Shown here in pieces: positions 43,912-55,865 of a DNA stretch of 64,000 nucleotides. Position 1 is the stretch's first letter. The number at the start of each line of letters is the position of its first letter. This DNA is from Eucommia ulmoides. Taxonomy: Eukaryota; Streptophyta; Magnoliopsida; Garryales; Eucommiaceae. Both the position numbers and the translations under genes were made by a program. The notes below the pieces were generated by a model. The model was not told the origin of the DNA, ran no database searches, and saw only the letters and a program-made list of their open reading frames with translations. The stretch covers positions 16,052,901 to 16,116,900 of the forward strand of contig CM028326.1 in assembly GCA_016647705.1 (NCBI GenBank). Direction: 5' to 3'.

Positions 43912-44860
43912 CTATTGTAATTAATTTCCAGTTTTAGTCATGTATTGTAATTAATATATTTCGGCGATATTGTGCAGTTGTATTTTGTTATTGATAAGAG
44001 CAACTCCAAGAAGAACTCCAAGAAGAGATGTGTATGTGATGTATCATCGTATTTTATTTTATTTTTATTTTTTAGCTCTTTCGATTTATTTTTTTAGCTC
44101 CTTTGAAGAAAAAAAAAAAAAAACAAAAGTCCGACGTGTCATGGACACACATGCCAGCTCAAATATGAAATATTTAGAGAAATAGTCAAATATTAAATTC
44201 GCAGGTAAGTGAATGAATTAATTAAAGTTAATGAGTTGATTTAGGTTTAAATATTGTTCAATTAATGTTGAGTTTGTTTAAATAGGATTAAGTAAAATTT
44301 GTTTGGTTAGATTTATATTAATTTTAGTTTAATTAAATTTAATTGGATTTAATAGGTTTTGTTTATTTGTAATTAATTAGGTTTGATAGATCAACAATGT
44401 GTAATTTAAGTAACAAGACACTTGACTTAAAATAGTTTAGAAGTCTCTACAAGGTCAATGGATTCAAGTCTGCAGAAAAATACTTATTGGGAGGGAGAGT
44501 CACGCACCTCGAACGAGTCAGTCTTTCACCATGTGTGGGTAAGGGGACACTCTTGGATATAACTAAAAAAACTAGGTTTAATAGAATTTAATTTATTAAT
44601 TTTATTTTATTTTGGTTGGGTTAGATTAATTGGTTAATTTTATTTTATTTGAGTTGGATTGGTTTAGTTTTATTTGGTTTGAAATTGATTAATTTTAATT
44701 TTAAAATAAAAATAAAAAAAATAGCACACCAAAATATAGCACCTTCCTTGGAGTACCCTTTAAATTTGGGTGTACCATAAGGATTTTATTGTGCCATTTG
44801 AGTAAATGGCACACCAAAATATAACAACTCATTTGAAGTTGTTCTAATTGGAAAAAATTA
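43912..44860. mobile_element. 3' flank and possible MITE
   Basis: AGAGCAACTCCAAGAAG at about 43997 is matched by an inverted, imperfect copy TTGAAGTTGTTCT at 44835-44847. Between them the sequence is AT-rich and non-coding, with repeated GGTTTAATA and TTTTATTTTATTT words. Such ends occur in plant MITEs, but a clear target duplication is missing, so the call is weak. Confidence 0.3.
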
Positions 44861-46616
44861 CTATACAACACACATACTAATTAACTTCTTTCAAATTGTA
44901 ATCTTTTCGACGGATAGTTAGGTTAGAGATCATGATATTAAATCAATAAAAAAAAATTAAACTAGTATTTTAAGAGTTTATATAAATTAATATTCCAATT
45001 ATGATGGTTATTGGTTACGTTGTCGCCTATCATGATACTCTGATCGTTAGATTCTAATCATTATCACTCATCAAAATTGGTCGATTACTTGTTATTATTA
45101 TTATTATTAATTACATTCAGATAAATTTTTAATAATATTTATTTAATATTTTTATGATTTTATTTCTATCCGTCTTATTACTCAAAAAAAATCCAGTTTC
45201 CTTTTTTGTTTAAAAAAAATATTTTTATCTTATATAATTCTCATGTTTTTGAGGAATTCTTTGGTTGTGAATGAATAATTTTTCAATCTTCTTGACCGTA
45301 GTTCCATAGGAGCAAGTCGAAAAAATTGAGAAATAAAATCATATGATTTAAATAATATAAATGAAGAAATATAATATACGAAAATTATAAACATTAAATT
45401 TATTAAAATTGTAGAAATAATATATAAATATTAAATTTAAACATTAAAATATTAAATTTATATAACTTAAATTAAAGAAAATAATAAAAAATATATTATA
45501 TACGAAAATTATGAATATTAAATTTATGAAAATTAAAGAAATAATATATCGACATTTAATTTAGTAATAGTATTGAAATATTAAATTAAAAAACAAATAT
45601 CCATTACGGTCGTCATTCAATTCAAAGAATCTCCGTTGCAAAACCGTACGTGAGATTTTCATTTTATATGGCTATTCTGTAATGTACATAATAAGCCTAA
45701 TTCATAGGAAAAAAAAAAAAAAAACTATTCTCTTTATGAACATAGCATGGCTAATTTATTTATTTTTTAATTAGAAATATCTAGCATTTCTTAAACTCTA
45801 GGGTATTAATACTAGATAGAAAGGATAGTTCCAACAATTTCTTTATTCTCAACACTTCCTAAGTTCCAGAAATTAGTCACTTCAACAATCTCCGATGGTT
45901 ATATGGGCATCCAAAGTACGAACGAGATGGATGTTTGTTGTCCCAACCATCTTTGTGAGTCCCGAGCCCGATAAGAAAATTGTCAATTTCTAACAAAGTT
46001 TTCGTGTTGTTGAATTGTTTAGGTGTTAACGTCTGGTTTATTTGGTAAATTTTACTTTTGCCCCTAATGTTACAATCACTTGCATATGTAGTACATAACA
46101 ATTATTGTTGAAATTGGTTTACTTGTGGGATGTTGAATTTGGTCAAGCTTTTGAGGTGTACTATTTATTGGTTAATCTGTGAATTATTTTAGTGCTCTTT
46201 ACACTTTGGACCCCTGATTTTTGAAAAGTGGATTTTTGAAACTTGAAAAGATTTTATTATTTGAATTGGTTATAGGTTATCATGTGAATTATTTCACAGG
46301 CCTTACCTTCTGCGATGTGGTGCTTGTAGTATATCATGTGAATTGTTTTAGACCTTATTACATTAAACAACCTTGATTTTTGACCTAAATCCCATTATGG
46401 TCCCTAAGGTTTCTATTGGACACTTAATACCCTAAAGTTTGCAATTGTTTAAATTATGGAAATTGTTCATGAAATTATTTTAGAAAGATTTTAAGAGTAC
46501 TATTTGCCCCTTAGTTGGAAATATTTTAAGAGTACTATTAGTCCCAAATAAAAGGATTTTTTTTTTAAAGTTTGATTACTAGTCTTCGTATTGAGGGACA
46601 ATCCGCTAACAAAATC
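44861..46616. other. AT-rich intergenic region
   Basis: No gene, RNA or clear element is recognised. Imperfect duplication of AATATATTATATACGAAAATT-like words is seen at 45360-45560. The 74-codon frame at 45877-46101 has no recognisable domain. Confidence 0.5.
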
Positions 46617-46627
46617 AATAAGATGAA

Positions 46628-47150
46628 ATGCTCGTTGTTTCCAACAACGCTCACAAGAGAACCACCTCCACTATTATGAAACCCAAAGGGAAAAATATGA
46701 AAAACCAGAATGGACAAAAACCCCCTTCAAGAAATGATTCTTCACAGTTTACTTACTATAGCTGTGGAAAGGCGGGCCATATGGCTCCGAACTGCCGGTT
46801 TAGAATTCGTCCTGCTCCGCAGGCGAATCTAAGCGAAGACCAACTTGTGGCTATGATTTCTGAAATCAACATAGTTGGTAGATCCGAAGGGTAGAGGGTA
46901 GACATTGGTGTTTCTCACCATGTTTACAATGATTGTGCTATGTTCAGATCCTATTCTGCAACTGAGTACAAGAAAATGTTGTTGGGTGATTCTCACTCCA
47001 TTATTGTTGATGATTTTGGTGAGGTGGATTTGGAGTTTACCTCTGGAAAGACTGTTATTTTTTAGGATATACTGTATACTCCAGAGATGAGATAGAAATT
47101 GGTTTTGGGCTATCTTCTCAATAAGACCAGGTTTACTCAAACTATTGGGT
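46628..47150 (+). pseudogene. Copia gag C-terminus and protease
   Basis: The zinc knuckle is YYSCGKAGHMAPNC, with the first Cys replaced by Tyr. After EINIVGRSEG and a TAG, the protease reads RVDIGVSHHVYND, the catalytic DTG being DIG. EVDLEFTSGKTVIF, a stop, then DILYTPEMR, a stop, and LVLGYLLNKTRFTQTIG follow in the same frame. It is disabled by three stops and two motif substitutions. Confidence 0.8.
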
Positions 47151-47379
47151 TAATTTATACACCTTAACTAAAAATAATGAATTTGATGGGGGTCTTGACT
47201 AGAAATGGAAAACACTATTTTATTATGTTAATTGGTGATTACTTTAATTATACTTTTGTTTATCTCCTGAAAAATAAAAGTGAAGCATTTGATAAGTTCA
47301 AATTATTTGTCACTGAAATTGAAAAGTAAAATTTCGCCTTATGAAATTTTTAAATAAACTGTCTTATTTTCAGACTTGG

Positions 47380-48235
47380 GTTTGTTTGGCATATGTTCAT
47401 ATTCCTGATCCTAAAATGCAAGTAGAACATATGAATGTATGTTTCTTGGTTATGCAATGAATAACAAAGTATATAGATTTTATGACTTGCAAGATCATGT
47501 TATTATTGAATCTAATGACGCTGATAATTATGAACGTAAATTTCTTTTTAAATTGAAGAATAGTGGGGGCTCAACATCTAGTAATGTGCATGTCATTAGA
47601 ATTTATGAATCTGATAAAGAATTAGAAATTGAACCTAGAAGAAGTAAACGACCTCGTATCGCTGAGGATTATGGTTCTGATTTCTACTGATATACCTTAG
47701 AGGAGGATTCACTCACCCTCCAAGAGGCATTGTCCTTTGTAGATGTCAATTTGTGGCAAGAGGCTATAGATGGTGAAATGGACTTTCTTGAGTCAAATAG
47801 AATTTGACATTTAGTAGATTTACCTCCTGGTTGAAAAACAATAGGATGTAAATGGATTCTTAAGAATAAATTAAAACCCGATGGAACTATTGATAAATAT
47901 AAGGCTTGTATTGTAGCCAAAGGGTTTAGACAAAGAGAGAATGTAGATTTCATTGATACATTCTCACCTGTCTCTAGAATTGCTGCTATTCATGATCTCG
48001 TTGTGCACCAAATGGTTTGAAACAAACACCTAAGTAATGGCATGAGAAATTTGATAATCTAGTCATTTCACATGGTTTTAAAGTAAATGAAAGTGACAAA
48101 TGCATTTACTATAAATCTGAAAATAATGTTTACACTATTATTTGTATTTATGTGGATGACTTGCTAATTTTTTGTTCCAATATTCATGTTGTGAATAATG
48201 TGAAAAACCATGTTATGTGCAAATTTTGACATGAA
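47380..48235 (+). pseudogene. Copia integrase C-terminal part and reverse transcriptase, deleted
   Basis: FLGYAMNNKVYRFYDLQDHVIIESNDA (47439 on) is the usual segment after the integrase core, while the DDE core is missing. ALSFVDVNLWQEAIDGEMDFLESN and GCKWILKNKLKPDGTIDKYKACIVAKGFRQRENVDFIDTFSPVSR start the RT. The block around MDVKTAFLNG is deleted near 47995. APNGLKQTPK, WHEKFDNLVISHGF and IYVDDLLIFCS (YVDD at 48149-48160) remain. Stops and shifts are frequent. Confidence 0.8.
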
Positions 48236-49100
48236 AGATCTTGGTGAAGCAAATGTAGTTTTTAGTATTAAAATAACTAGGTCTAAATATGGAATTTCTT
48301 TGGATCAATCTCATTATATAGAGAAGATTCTAAAGAAATATAATTATTTTGATTATAAACCAGCATGTACTCCTTATTACCCTAGTGTGAAGTTGTTCAA
48401 GAACACCGGTGACGATGTTAGACAAACTGAGTATGCGAGCATCATAGGCAGTCTCCGATATGCCACTGACTGCACTAGGCCCGACATAGCGTATGCTGTG
48501 GGATTGCTATGCAGGTTTACAAGTAGACCTAGTATTGAGCATTGGCATGCTATTGATAGGATCATGAGCTACCTAAAAAGAACTATGAACCTTGGTTTAC
48601 ATTATCAGAAGTTTTCCGCTGTTCTGGAAGGATATAGCGATGCTGATTGGAATACCCTTTCAGATGACTCCAAGGCAACTAGCGGCTATATATTTAGTAT
48701 AGCTGGTGGAGCTGTTTCTTGGAAGTCTAAGAAACAGACTATTTTGGCTCAATCTACTATAGAGTCTGAGATGATTGCACTAGCTTCGGCTAGCGAGGAA
48801 GCAGGGTGGTTAATGAGCCTGCTTTCTGATACCCCTTTATGGGAGAGACCGATTCCAGCTGTCTTGATCCATTGTGATAGTACCGCGGCTATTGCAAAGA
48901 TTCAGAACCGTTATTATAACGGAAAAAAGCGACAAATACGTCGCAAACACAGCACTATTAGGGAGTATATCTCTACAGGGGCTGTGAGAGTGGATCATAT
49001 ACGGTCTGATGATAACTTAGTCGATCATTTGACGAAAGGATTAGCTCGAGAAAAGGTTTACAAAATCTCGAAAGGAATGGGACTCAAGCCCATAGATTGA
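48210..49100 (+). pseudogene. Copia RT thumb and RNase H, open frame of 296 codons
   Basis: [24 protein letters not shown] leads to [46 protein letters not shown] and the RNase [48 protein letters not shown] and [20 protein letters not shown]. The three catalytic acids are intact. It ends [20 protein letters not shown]. The frame is open throughout, the best preserved coding stretch of this element, but it has no promoter of its own and is cut from the RT palm by a frameshift at about 48210. Confidence 0.85.
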
Positions 49101-49658
49101 CGAGTCACTTGTGAGGGAAACCCAACCTATAGACTGGAGATCCCAAGAAATAGGTTCAAAGGGTAATAACAACTCATGAAGTGATATGAGAAAAATCATG
49201 CTATAAATTTGAGTTCTATTTCATAAATGTGCTGTTTGAAGCATGATATCTTGAAGCGATAGAAGGTTGAGTTTTTTATTAACTCTTAATGAGATCTATA
49301 CTCTATTTTGAAATGGAGTACCTAGCTACAAGAGTACTCTTGATAGATTCACCTATGTGAATGTGGAAGTGTGGCCGCTTCCTATGAAATTTTGGGTAAA
49401 ATTCTCTAGAGCATTCACTATACTGGGATACACATGCATGGCCGTAAAGCACGGGCTTTTGGACTACACCCTGATAGGGTTGTGTGTGTGATGTTGTTAG
49501 AGATAGAGTTCAAAACTACGAGTTACTCTAGTATAATCTAAAGCATCTTCACTATGTAAAGGTTCAAGTCGATAGACACCTTTTCTTATGCACAATCTTA
49601 TATTGAATTATACTGCTCGATGAAAAAATTGTTTTTAAAAATTCAAGTGGGGGATTAT
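49101..49658 (+). other. Copia 3' untranslated region and polypurine tract
   Basis: No gene. The tract AAGTGGGGGATTA (49645-49657) precedes the LTR. Confidence 0.75.
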
Positions 49659-50696
49659 TGAATCAAATGAATTTTTAATTTAATTTTTAGAATAGAAAGT
49701 GCCAAATGTGTCAAATTGGTTTTTTCCTCAAAACTTTTTATCCCACATTGGTTGGGAGAGGTGAAAATAAAGTGGTTATCTAGGGGTATGTGAGACACTT
49801 AGGGTGTGCCCCAAGGGGTACCCACATTTTGTGGAGGGGAGAGGAGTTACATCCCTACCGGTTTACCACACGCGCGCGCCGCCGCCGCTGTCCGTCCGAC
49901 CGTGCCGAGTCGAGTCGAGTCGAGTCGCGCGTGTGATGAGGTGGCACTTATTTATTTTTTAGAAAAATATTTAAAAAAAAAAAACAGTTTAATTAAAAAA
50001 AAAATTAAAGTGAACCGTTGGAAAAAAAAAAAAAAAAAACAAAACGTTTTATTATTGATTAAAAGAAAAAACGTTTTATTATTGATTAAAAGAAAAAACG
50101 TTTAAAGGTTTAACGTTTTAAATTAAAAAAAAAAAACGTTTAAAGGTTTAACGTTTAAATAAGAATTAATTATTTAAAAAACGTTTTTTTTTTTCTTAAT
50201 TTCGGTTTTGATTTTTTCTAGAAAGTTTTTTTTTCTCTCCTCCTATAAATACAAGATTTTTTTTTTTTTTCATTTTGTATAAAAAAACAGTGTTCTGTTT
50301 CTGCACTGTTTCCATCTTGTTCCTGAACTGTTTCAACTTTGTTTCTGTTTCTGTTTCGGCTCTGTTTCTGTTTCTGTTCTGAAACATTTTCGGTTAGATC
50401 TTCCGAAATTGTTCCGATCTGTTCCAGTACTGTCTTTTCAGTTTATTTTTGGTTTCTGAGCAGTTTTGTTCGTTTTGCGAACAGTGTGTGGGGGTGTTTG
50501 GTTTTCGAGACTTCTACAGTGCAAAGAATGTCCTAGACAGAGGAGAATTCTGGGCTGTTTTATCCTGGGGACGATGGGGCTGATACACTGCTTGCACACT
50601 TCTTGGGTAGAGCCACGAAACGTCTTAAAGAGAGCGACCTAGTTCGCGACTCAATCCAAGCTAATTCGGTAAACTCGTTTTTTATTATTTTCTGCA
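49659..50696 (+). repeat. Copia 3' LTR
   Basis: It starts TGAATCAAATGAATTTTT and ends about TTTTCTGCA. It contains ACACTTAGGGTGTGCC, a CGCGCGCCGCC stretch, four GAGTC copies (49908-49927), two copies of a unit of about 29 bp around ACGTTTTATTATTGATT (50043-50101), the TATA-like CCTATAAATACAAG (50242-50255) and a TTTCTG-rich region (50290-50390). A fragment of the same LTR lies inverted at 40641-40870. Confidence 0.78.
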
Positions 50697-53188
50697 GCAA
50701 CATAGTCAAATCAAAAAATGGTTAGTTAAATAGTGATTTGGCTATCCAAATTCAAGAATGGATTCTAACAGAACTAGCCATTTTTCATCAATTAAATTTT
50801 ATTTAATTTTTCATCTAAATTTTCATCCAATAAATTAATTTTACCGTCAAATATTAATTTCACTACCAAATTTAACCTTCAAATCTAAATTTTCCCGCCA
50901 AACTTAACAACCAAATTTTACCGCCAAAAATCATCTATAAATATAACTCATTCTTCTTAAAATTTATCAATCTTTACTTCATTTTCTTCTCAACTCATTT
51001 GTTGTCTTTTTTAATATCATTATGTCTCGTAACATTTTGAATTTTTTCTCATTTTTGACGATTCTGATGATGACTTCGAGTCAATAGCAACTATGGTCAT
51101 GGAGAGTCAACAATCAGCAAGTCGTAGAAACTTAACAAGTCGTCACGATTCTATTTCAAGCCACAATATTATCGATCGTGATAGAGTTGATAGACATCAA
51201 AGATTCTATCGTGATTATTTCTTTGAAACTCCTGTTTACAATGAAAACTTATTTCAGAGGCGCTTCTGAATGAGTCGTTCTCTTTTTTGTCAGATTGTTC
51301 AAGAGGTAGAACAATACGATTCGTATTTTGTCCAGAAAAGAAATGTTGCTGAAGTTCTTGGTTTTTTTTCACTTCAAAAGATAACAGCTGCATTCAGTAT
51401 GTTGGCTTATGGAAACCCTACTGATTCTATCGACAAATATATGCGAATTGGAGAAAGTACTGTCATAGAAAGTTTGAGGCATTTTGTGGAAGTAGCTGTC
51501 TAGATGTTCGGTGCTGAGTATTTAAGTGCACCAAACAACAATGGTACTTTTCGATTGTTGGCACTTGGTGAGCAACGAGGTTTCTCTGGAATGTTGGGAT
51601 GTATTGATTGAATGTATTGGAAATGAAAAATTTGTCCTACCATTTGGCAGGGGATGTACACTGGTCATTGTCATAAGCCTACAGTTATTTTGGAAGTTGT
51701 TACTTCACAAGATCTGTGGATATGACATGCTTTCTTTGGTATGCTAGGATCACTTAATGATACTAATGTGTTAGATCGATCTCCAGTATTTGATAGACTA
51801 GGTACTGGGACTGCTCCTCTTGTTACGTATAATATTAATGGAAATACGTATACAATGGGTTATTACTTAGCTGATAGCATATACCAAAATTGACTAACTT
51901 TTGTGAAGATAATTTCATGTCCCCAAGGCATGAAGAAGAAGTATTTTGCCACAGTTCAAGAGTCAGCAAAAAAAGATGTTGAACAAGCATTTGGAGTGCT
52001 TCAGGCACATTTTGCCATTGTACATGGACCGGCACATTTTTAGGATGAGGAAACGCTAGCAAATATTATGAAAGCGTGCATTATAATGCACAATATGGTG
52101 ATTGAGGATGAGGGAGGAATTATAAATATTGATTTTGAGGAGAGTGATAAAAATCATCCTGTACAAGTCTCGCATGCTCCTACACCCGAGTTATCGAATT
52201 ATATTCAAACCCAACATCGGATCAGGGATAGACAAATTCATTCTCAACTTCAGTCAGATTTCATTGAGCATTTATGGCAGATGCAAGGCCAATAATGATT
52301 TATGTTCTTGTTTGTTTGTTTGAATTTCAGTTTGATTTTTTCTTGAATTATTTGTTCTTGTTTGTTTGAATTTCAGTAACTCTACTTTAATTATTTGTTG
52401 TTGTTTGTTTGGACTCTAATTAGATATTTTCTTCAAGTATCGCATTGTATATACTACTTCTTCAGGAGCTTGAGAGGAATAAAAACCCAACCCATTTACT
52501 ATTCTAATTAAAAACCCAAATTCATTTAATTATAAATACTCAACATATTTACTAATTCAATTAAAAATCCAAATCCATTTAATTATAAATATCCAACCTA
52601 ATAATCTAATTAAAAACTCATTTACCAATTAAAAACTCAAAAGCTCGATACTCATTCATCTAATTAACTAAGAAGACGAGAAACAACCCAAACTCTCACA
52701 ACCCAACCCATCTAATTAAAAACTCATTTATCAATTCAAAACCCAACCACACAAGCCCAATACCCATTCATCCAATTAAGTAAACCCTAAAAATTGAAGC
52801 ATTGAAACGCATAAGAAACGCCACAGATGAGATAGAAGAGCTGCAACGGAGGAAAAGAAATGCAACAGAGGAGATAGAGAAAAAATGCGACGACAGAGGA
52901 GAAAGTCGTTGATCAGAGAGCGAAATCAGAAAGGGAAACACTGATTAATTGTTGCAACCCAACCCATTTTTTCATCCCAACAATAATGTTTCCCCGCCAA
53001 ATCACTTTTGGCCATCGAAAAAACCTAACCAGATTTGGCTTTTTGGCCATCGAAAAAACCTAGCCAAATTTGGCTATTCTTCAGGGCTCTATCCATTTTG
53101 ACTATTCAAATGGTTGTCCCATTTCAGTTGTTGCTAAATTGACGGTTGAGCAATTTGACTATTCCTTTGGCTATCTCATTGGAGTTGC
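50697..53188 (+). mobile_element. PIF/Harbinger DNA transposon, decayed
   Basis: A transposase pseudogene lies at 51033-52295. The ends GCAACATAGTCAAATC (50697) and, inverted, GATTTGACT/GCAACTCC... (TTGACTATTCCTTTGGC...GGAGTTGC at 53151-53188) suggest terminal inverted repeats beginning GCAAC with shared ATAGTCAAAT and GGCTAT words. Exact ends and the 3-bp target duplication are not settled. It directly follows the copia LTR. Confidence 0.65.
51033..52295 (+). pseudogene. Harbinger-type DDE transposase
   Basis: One frame from 51033 to the stop at 52295 has in-frame stops but no frameshift. FYRDYFFETPVYNENLFQRRF, MSRSLFCQIVQEVEQYD, KYMRIGESTVIESLRHFVEVAV, EYLSAPN, GFSGMLGCID, HKPTVILEVVTSQDLWI, HAFFGMLGSLNDTNVLDRSPVF, YYLADSIYQN, KKDVEQAFGVLQAHFAIV and CIIMHNMVIEDE match plant HARBI1/PIF transposases. 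The catalytic D in GCID and in the GSLND region and the E in VEQAFG are retained. Several stops replace conserved Trp codons (W to TGA or TAG). Confidence 0.85.
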
Positions 53189-53540
53189 AAAGTAGAAATT
53201 AGTGGCAAAGACTTTAATTGAATTATTTAATTTGAGATATAAAAAAATAAATAAAATTTAGACTCAATTTAAAGTTTGTGGATTTTCATTTCTTATTTGT
53301 TTTTGAATCATTAAGTACCATAAACGGCCTTTGGGTTTTCTAGTCCATCAAGGAAAGCTTACATTATGGTGATCTGTTCTTTCATGAACCCTACGAATGT
53401 GGACACCTCCTTTTCCTTCCAAATCCAAGAGAAGGAAAGTTATAGTCGTCGAAATTAGAAAAAAGGAGAGAGGAAGAAAATCAAATTCCAAAATCACTTC
53501 ACTCTTGGGGCTCAAAATCAGTTCTCTTTGTTTCACAACA
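52296..53540. other. 3' part of the Harbinger element and spacer
   Basis: No gene is recognised. Imperfect tandem words AACCCAAATCCATTTAATTA (52500-52620) and a repeat of TTTGGCCATCGAAAAAACCTA (20-base words at about 53007 and 53041) lie near the right end. 53189-53540 is unassigned. Confidence 0.5.
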
Positions 53541-53620
53541 GATTAGGTGTTGAAACAATGAACTACAAATCTCTCTCAATTAATTTACATTTTTACAGTA
53601 ACAAAAAGTTGGGGGTTCAA

Positions 53621-53887
53621 TTAATTGGGACCCCAACAGCTCAAATACATGACTTTCCTCAGAGAGTCCTCGGACTCCTTCGCTCTGTCTTCTTTTAATT
53701 TACTTGAAAACGCAGCAGAAGACTGAGAAGAGAGTTTCTTGGTCTGAGAATAGGATCTCAGGTTGTTCTTGGCGTGCTGGTGGATGGATCTAATGGTGGT
53801 GTTCCACCTAGCGAAACCCAGATCCTTCAGTGCCTCTACCGCCCCAATACTCGCCGCCGCAACCCAGGCTCTGCTCGTTGAACTCAT
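53621..53887 (-). CDS. Wound-induced protein (DUF3774 family), copy 2
   Basis: An intact 88-residue frame from ATG 53887, MSSTSRAWVAAASIGAVEAL... to YLSCWGPN. It differs from copy 1 at eight residues, all mild (for example V14I, M17V, Q23L, L35I, V60F, R65K, K68R, E74D), and has the same length. The 3' flank and at least 300 bases of 5' flank are also duplicated, so this is a tandem gene duplication of about 650 bp in the same orientation, with later insertions between copies. Confidence 0.88.
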   Translation of the reverse strand: MSSTSRAWVAAASIGAVEALKDLGFARWNTTIRSIHQHAKNNLRSYSQTKKLSSQSSAAFSSKLKEDRAKESEDSLRKVMYLSCWGPN

Positions 53888-54190
53888 CGTTTCTATTGAT
53901 TTTCTTCTACTTCTTTCTCCTTTGATATTATCCCTGTCGAGGATTTTGTAAACAATAAATTGGGTACTAACAATAAATTGGGTACTTTTCGTAGGAAAAT
54001 ATGGTTGATCTCGAAGTTCTCTTTTCTCCTTTTAGTTGGAAAGAAAGTTGAGATTGAGTGGCGTATATATATTGGTGTATTCGTAGAGACAAATATGTAA
54101 AACCGGGGGTTGGAAACCGGGGGGCGGCTGCTTTTACCGGTGGTTTGGATGCCCGCGGGTTAATTTGGCTGGGTGACGTATTACAAACCC
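53888..54190 (-). promoter_or_regulatory. Promoter and 5' UTR of wound-induced-protein copy 2
   Basis: ATATATATA on the minus strand at 54064-54072 is the TATA box and AGCCGCC lies at 54123-54129, within the same CCGGTAAAAGCAGCCGCC block as copy 1. The 5' UTR has a short duplication, ACAATAAATTGGGTAC (53952-53986). Confidence 0.62.
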
Positions 54191-54200
54191 CCCTCCCCAC

Positions 54201-54383
54201 CCCCATTTTGTTATTATTTTATTCCCTCTGCTTAAAACATTTATACTTTACCCCTCTACTTTTTAGCAGAGTGAGAAAAATGTATATTCCGTCCCCCATT
54301 TTGTTATCATTTTATTCCCTCTACTTAAAACATTTATACTTTACCCCTCTACTTTTTAGCAGAGTAAGAAAAATGTATATTCC
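54201..54383. repeat. Tandem duplication, unit 94 bp
   Basis: CCCCATTTTGTTAT...ATGTATATTCCGT occurs twice (54201-54294 and 54295-54383) with a few substitutions. No gene. Confidence 0.85.
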
Positions 54384-54454
54384 GTTTAAACTAAAGAATG
54401 TACTTCAAAATGGACGTAATTCAATTTCTAGGGAATCCTTAAGATAGTTTTGGC

Positions 54455-54980
54455 TTCTTGAAAATTGAACTATTTTTTGGATGGTCTAGTTCCTCTAGTA
54501 TCAGATGACAACTTTGAGGAAGAACATATCACGATCCAGAAATAGATAGACGATGATAAGTAGACTTAATGACATATGATAATATTGATGAGTAACGAGC
54601 TGTAGAAAAAATCCGAAAGGATGGAGAGCACATATGCAATTGTGCGGCACCTAGAATCCCTCTTTGGCGAGTTTAGCCGTATTGCTAGGTACAACCTTTC
54701 TAAGGAACTTTTCGGATCCAAGATGTCGGTAGGGTCATCAGTTAAAGGCCATGTTCTTAATACAATTAGTTAGGTTGAGGGACTGGAAAAGAAGCGATCA
54801 TATATTGATCATGACTTGGTTGTTGATCTTATTCTATAGTCACTTCCCAACGTGTTTGATCAGTTCGTGGTGAACCTTAACATGAACAAGTTAGAAGTTA
54901 CACTTATAAGGCTTTTTAAAATATTGGGGACTACCGAGAGGACCTTGAAAAAGTCCAAGACTCTGGTGATGCTTGGATGA
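54455..54980 (+). pseudogene. Copia gag fragment (UBN2 type)
   Basis: One frame with stops reads FLDGLVPLVSDDNFEEEHITIQK, a stop, then MESTYAIVRHLESLFGEFSRIARYNLSKELFGSKM, VKGHVLNTIS, a stop, HDLVVDLIL, a stop, SLPNVFDQFVVNLNMNKLEVTL and TERTLKK up to TGA 54978-54980. These are the usual copia gag blocks. Both TAG stops stand where the family commonly has Gln. Nothing else of this element is recognised nearby, so it is an isolated remnant. Confidence 0.75.
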
Positions 54981-55529
54981 CTTTTTTGTTCCATGCACAA
55001 TATGGCCCAATAGCGGTGTCGTTTATTTCATCTCCTTCCGGTGTCGACAGCGACGAAGGATCGTTTGTTTTGACGAAAGTTGTCACCCCCTACCCTGGGC
55101 CCCAATGCCTGATATCAGGCATGTAAGACCCGACGTTTTGTATGTGCATAATTTTTAATTGCATTTTAGAACAATTAGAAAATAATGGAGTACATTGTGT
55201 CATATAATAGTTGTTTTAAAAATTTTAGAGATTAATATGTTAATATTAACTTTAACTTTTAAAAATTTAGGGGCCAATTATCATTTTTAAAATATTAATT
55301 TTATATTTTGGGTTTAAATAATAATTTAAAGATAATTAGGGGAGCTTAATATAATTTTAAAAATATATAATAATATATATATATATATATATATATGATA
55401 AAATCAAAGAAAAAAAAAAAATCAAGCCGTGGATAAGAATAAAAAAAAAAAATCTTAAGCTCTAAACATGGATAAGGATGAAAAAAAAAAAGAAAAAAAA
55501 GAAGAAGGTGGCTGCAAGTTGGCGGTGAA

Positions 55530-55602
55530 AAATAATAATATCAAACTAAAGTGGTGCTTTTGAGGTAATAATAATATCAAACTAAGTGGTGCTTTTGAGG
55601 TC
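55530..55602. repeat. Short tandem duplication, about 35-bp unit
   Basis: AATAATAATATCAAACTAA, then GTGGTGCTTTTGAGGT occurs twice in direct succession, directly before the left end of the 4.9-kb unit. Confidence 0.85.
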
Positions 55603-55865
55603 ATTTATTATATACTAGTGGGCAACCCGTACATGAAGATAAGGGCGTAAAATATATATCATCATTTGGGACAATTATATTAATTTGTTTTGTCATTCAA
55701 GCAAATAATTTATTTTGCTATTTAACCTGATTCTACAGCTGCTTCCCCCTCTCGTCGCTAGCTTGTCTCTCTTCCCTCTAATTCTACAATAGAACAGAAA
55801 ATAAATTAAAAAAAAAAAAAGAAAAAGAACATTGATATAATATGTTCTCAACAACATGGCAAATG

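Larger units (their letters stand above)
46617..50696 (+). mobile_element. 5'-truncated Ty1/copia element with 3' LTR
   Basis: The internal part starts in gag (zinc knuckle) and continues with protease, a damaged integrase/RT region and RNase H, followed by PPT 49645-49657 and the 3' LTR 49659-50696. The 5' LTR and most of gag are absent, as is the integrase core, so there have been at least two deletions. It lies between the two wound-induced-protein genes. Confidence 0.8.

Noticed and set aside
45877..46101. 74-codon minus-strand frame in the intergenic region
   Set aside because: No start context, domain or neighbouring gene signal; length is within chance for this composition.
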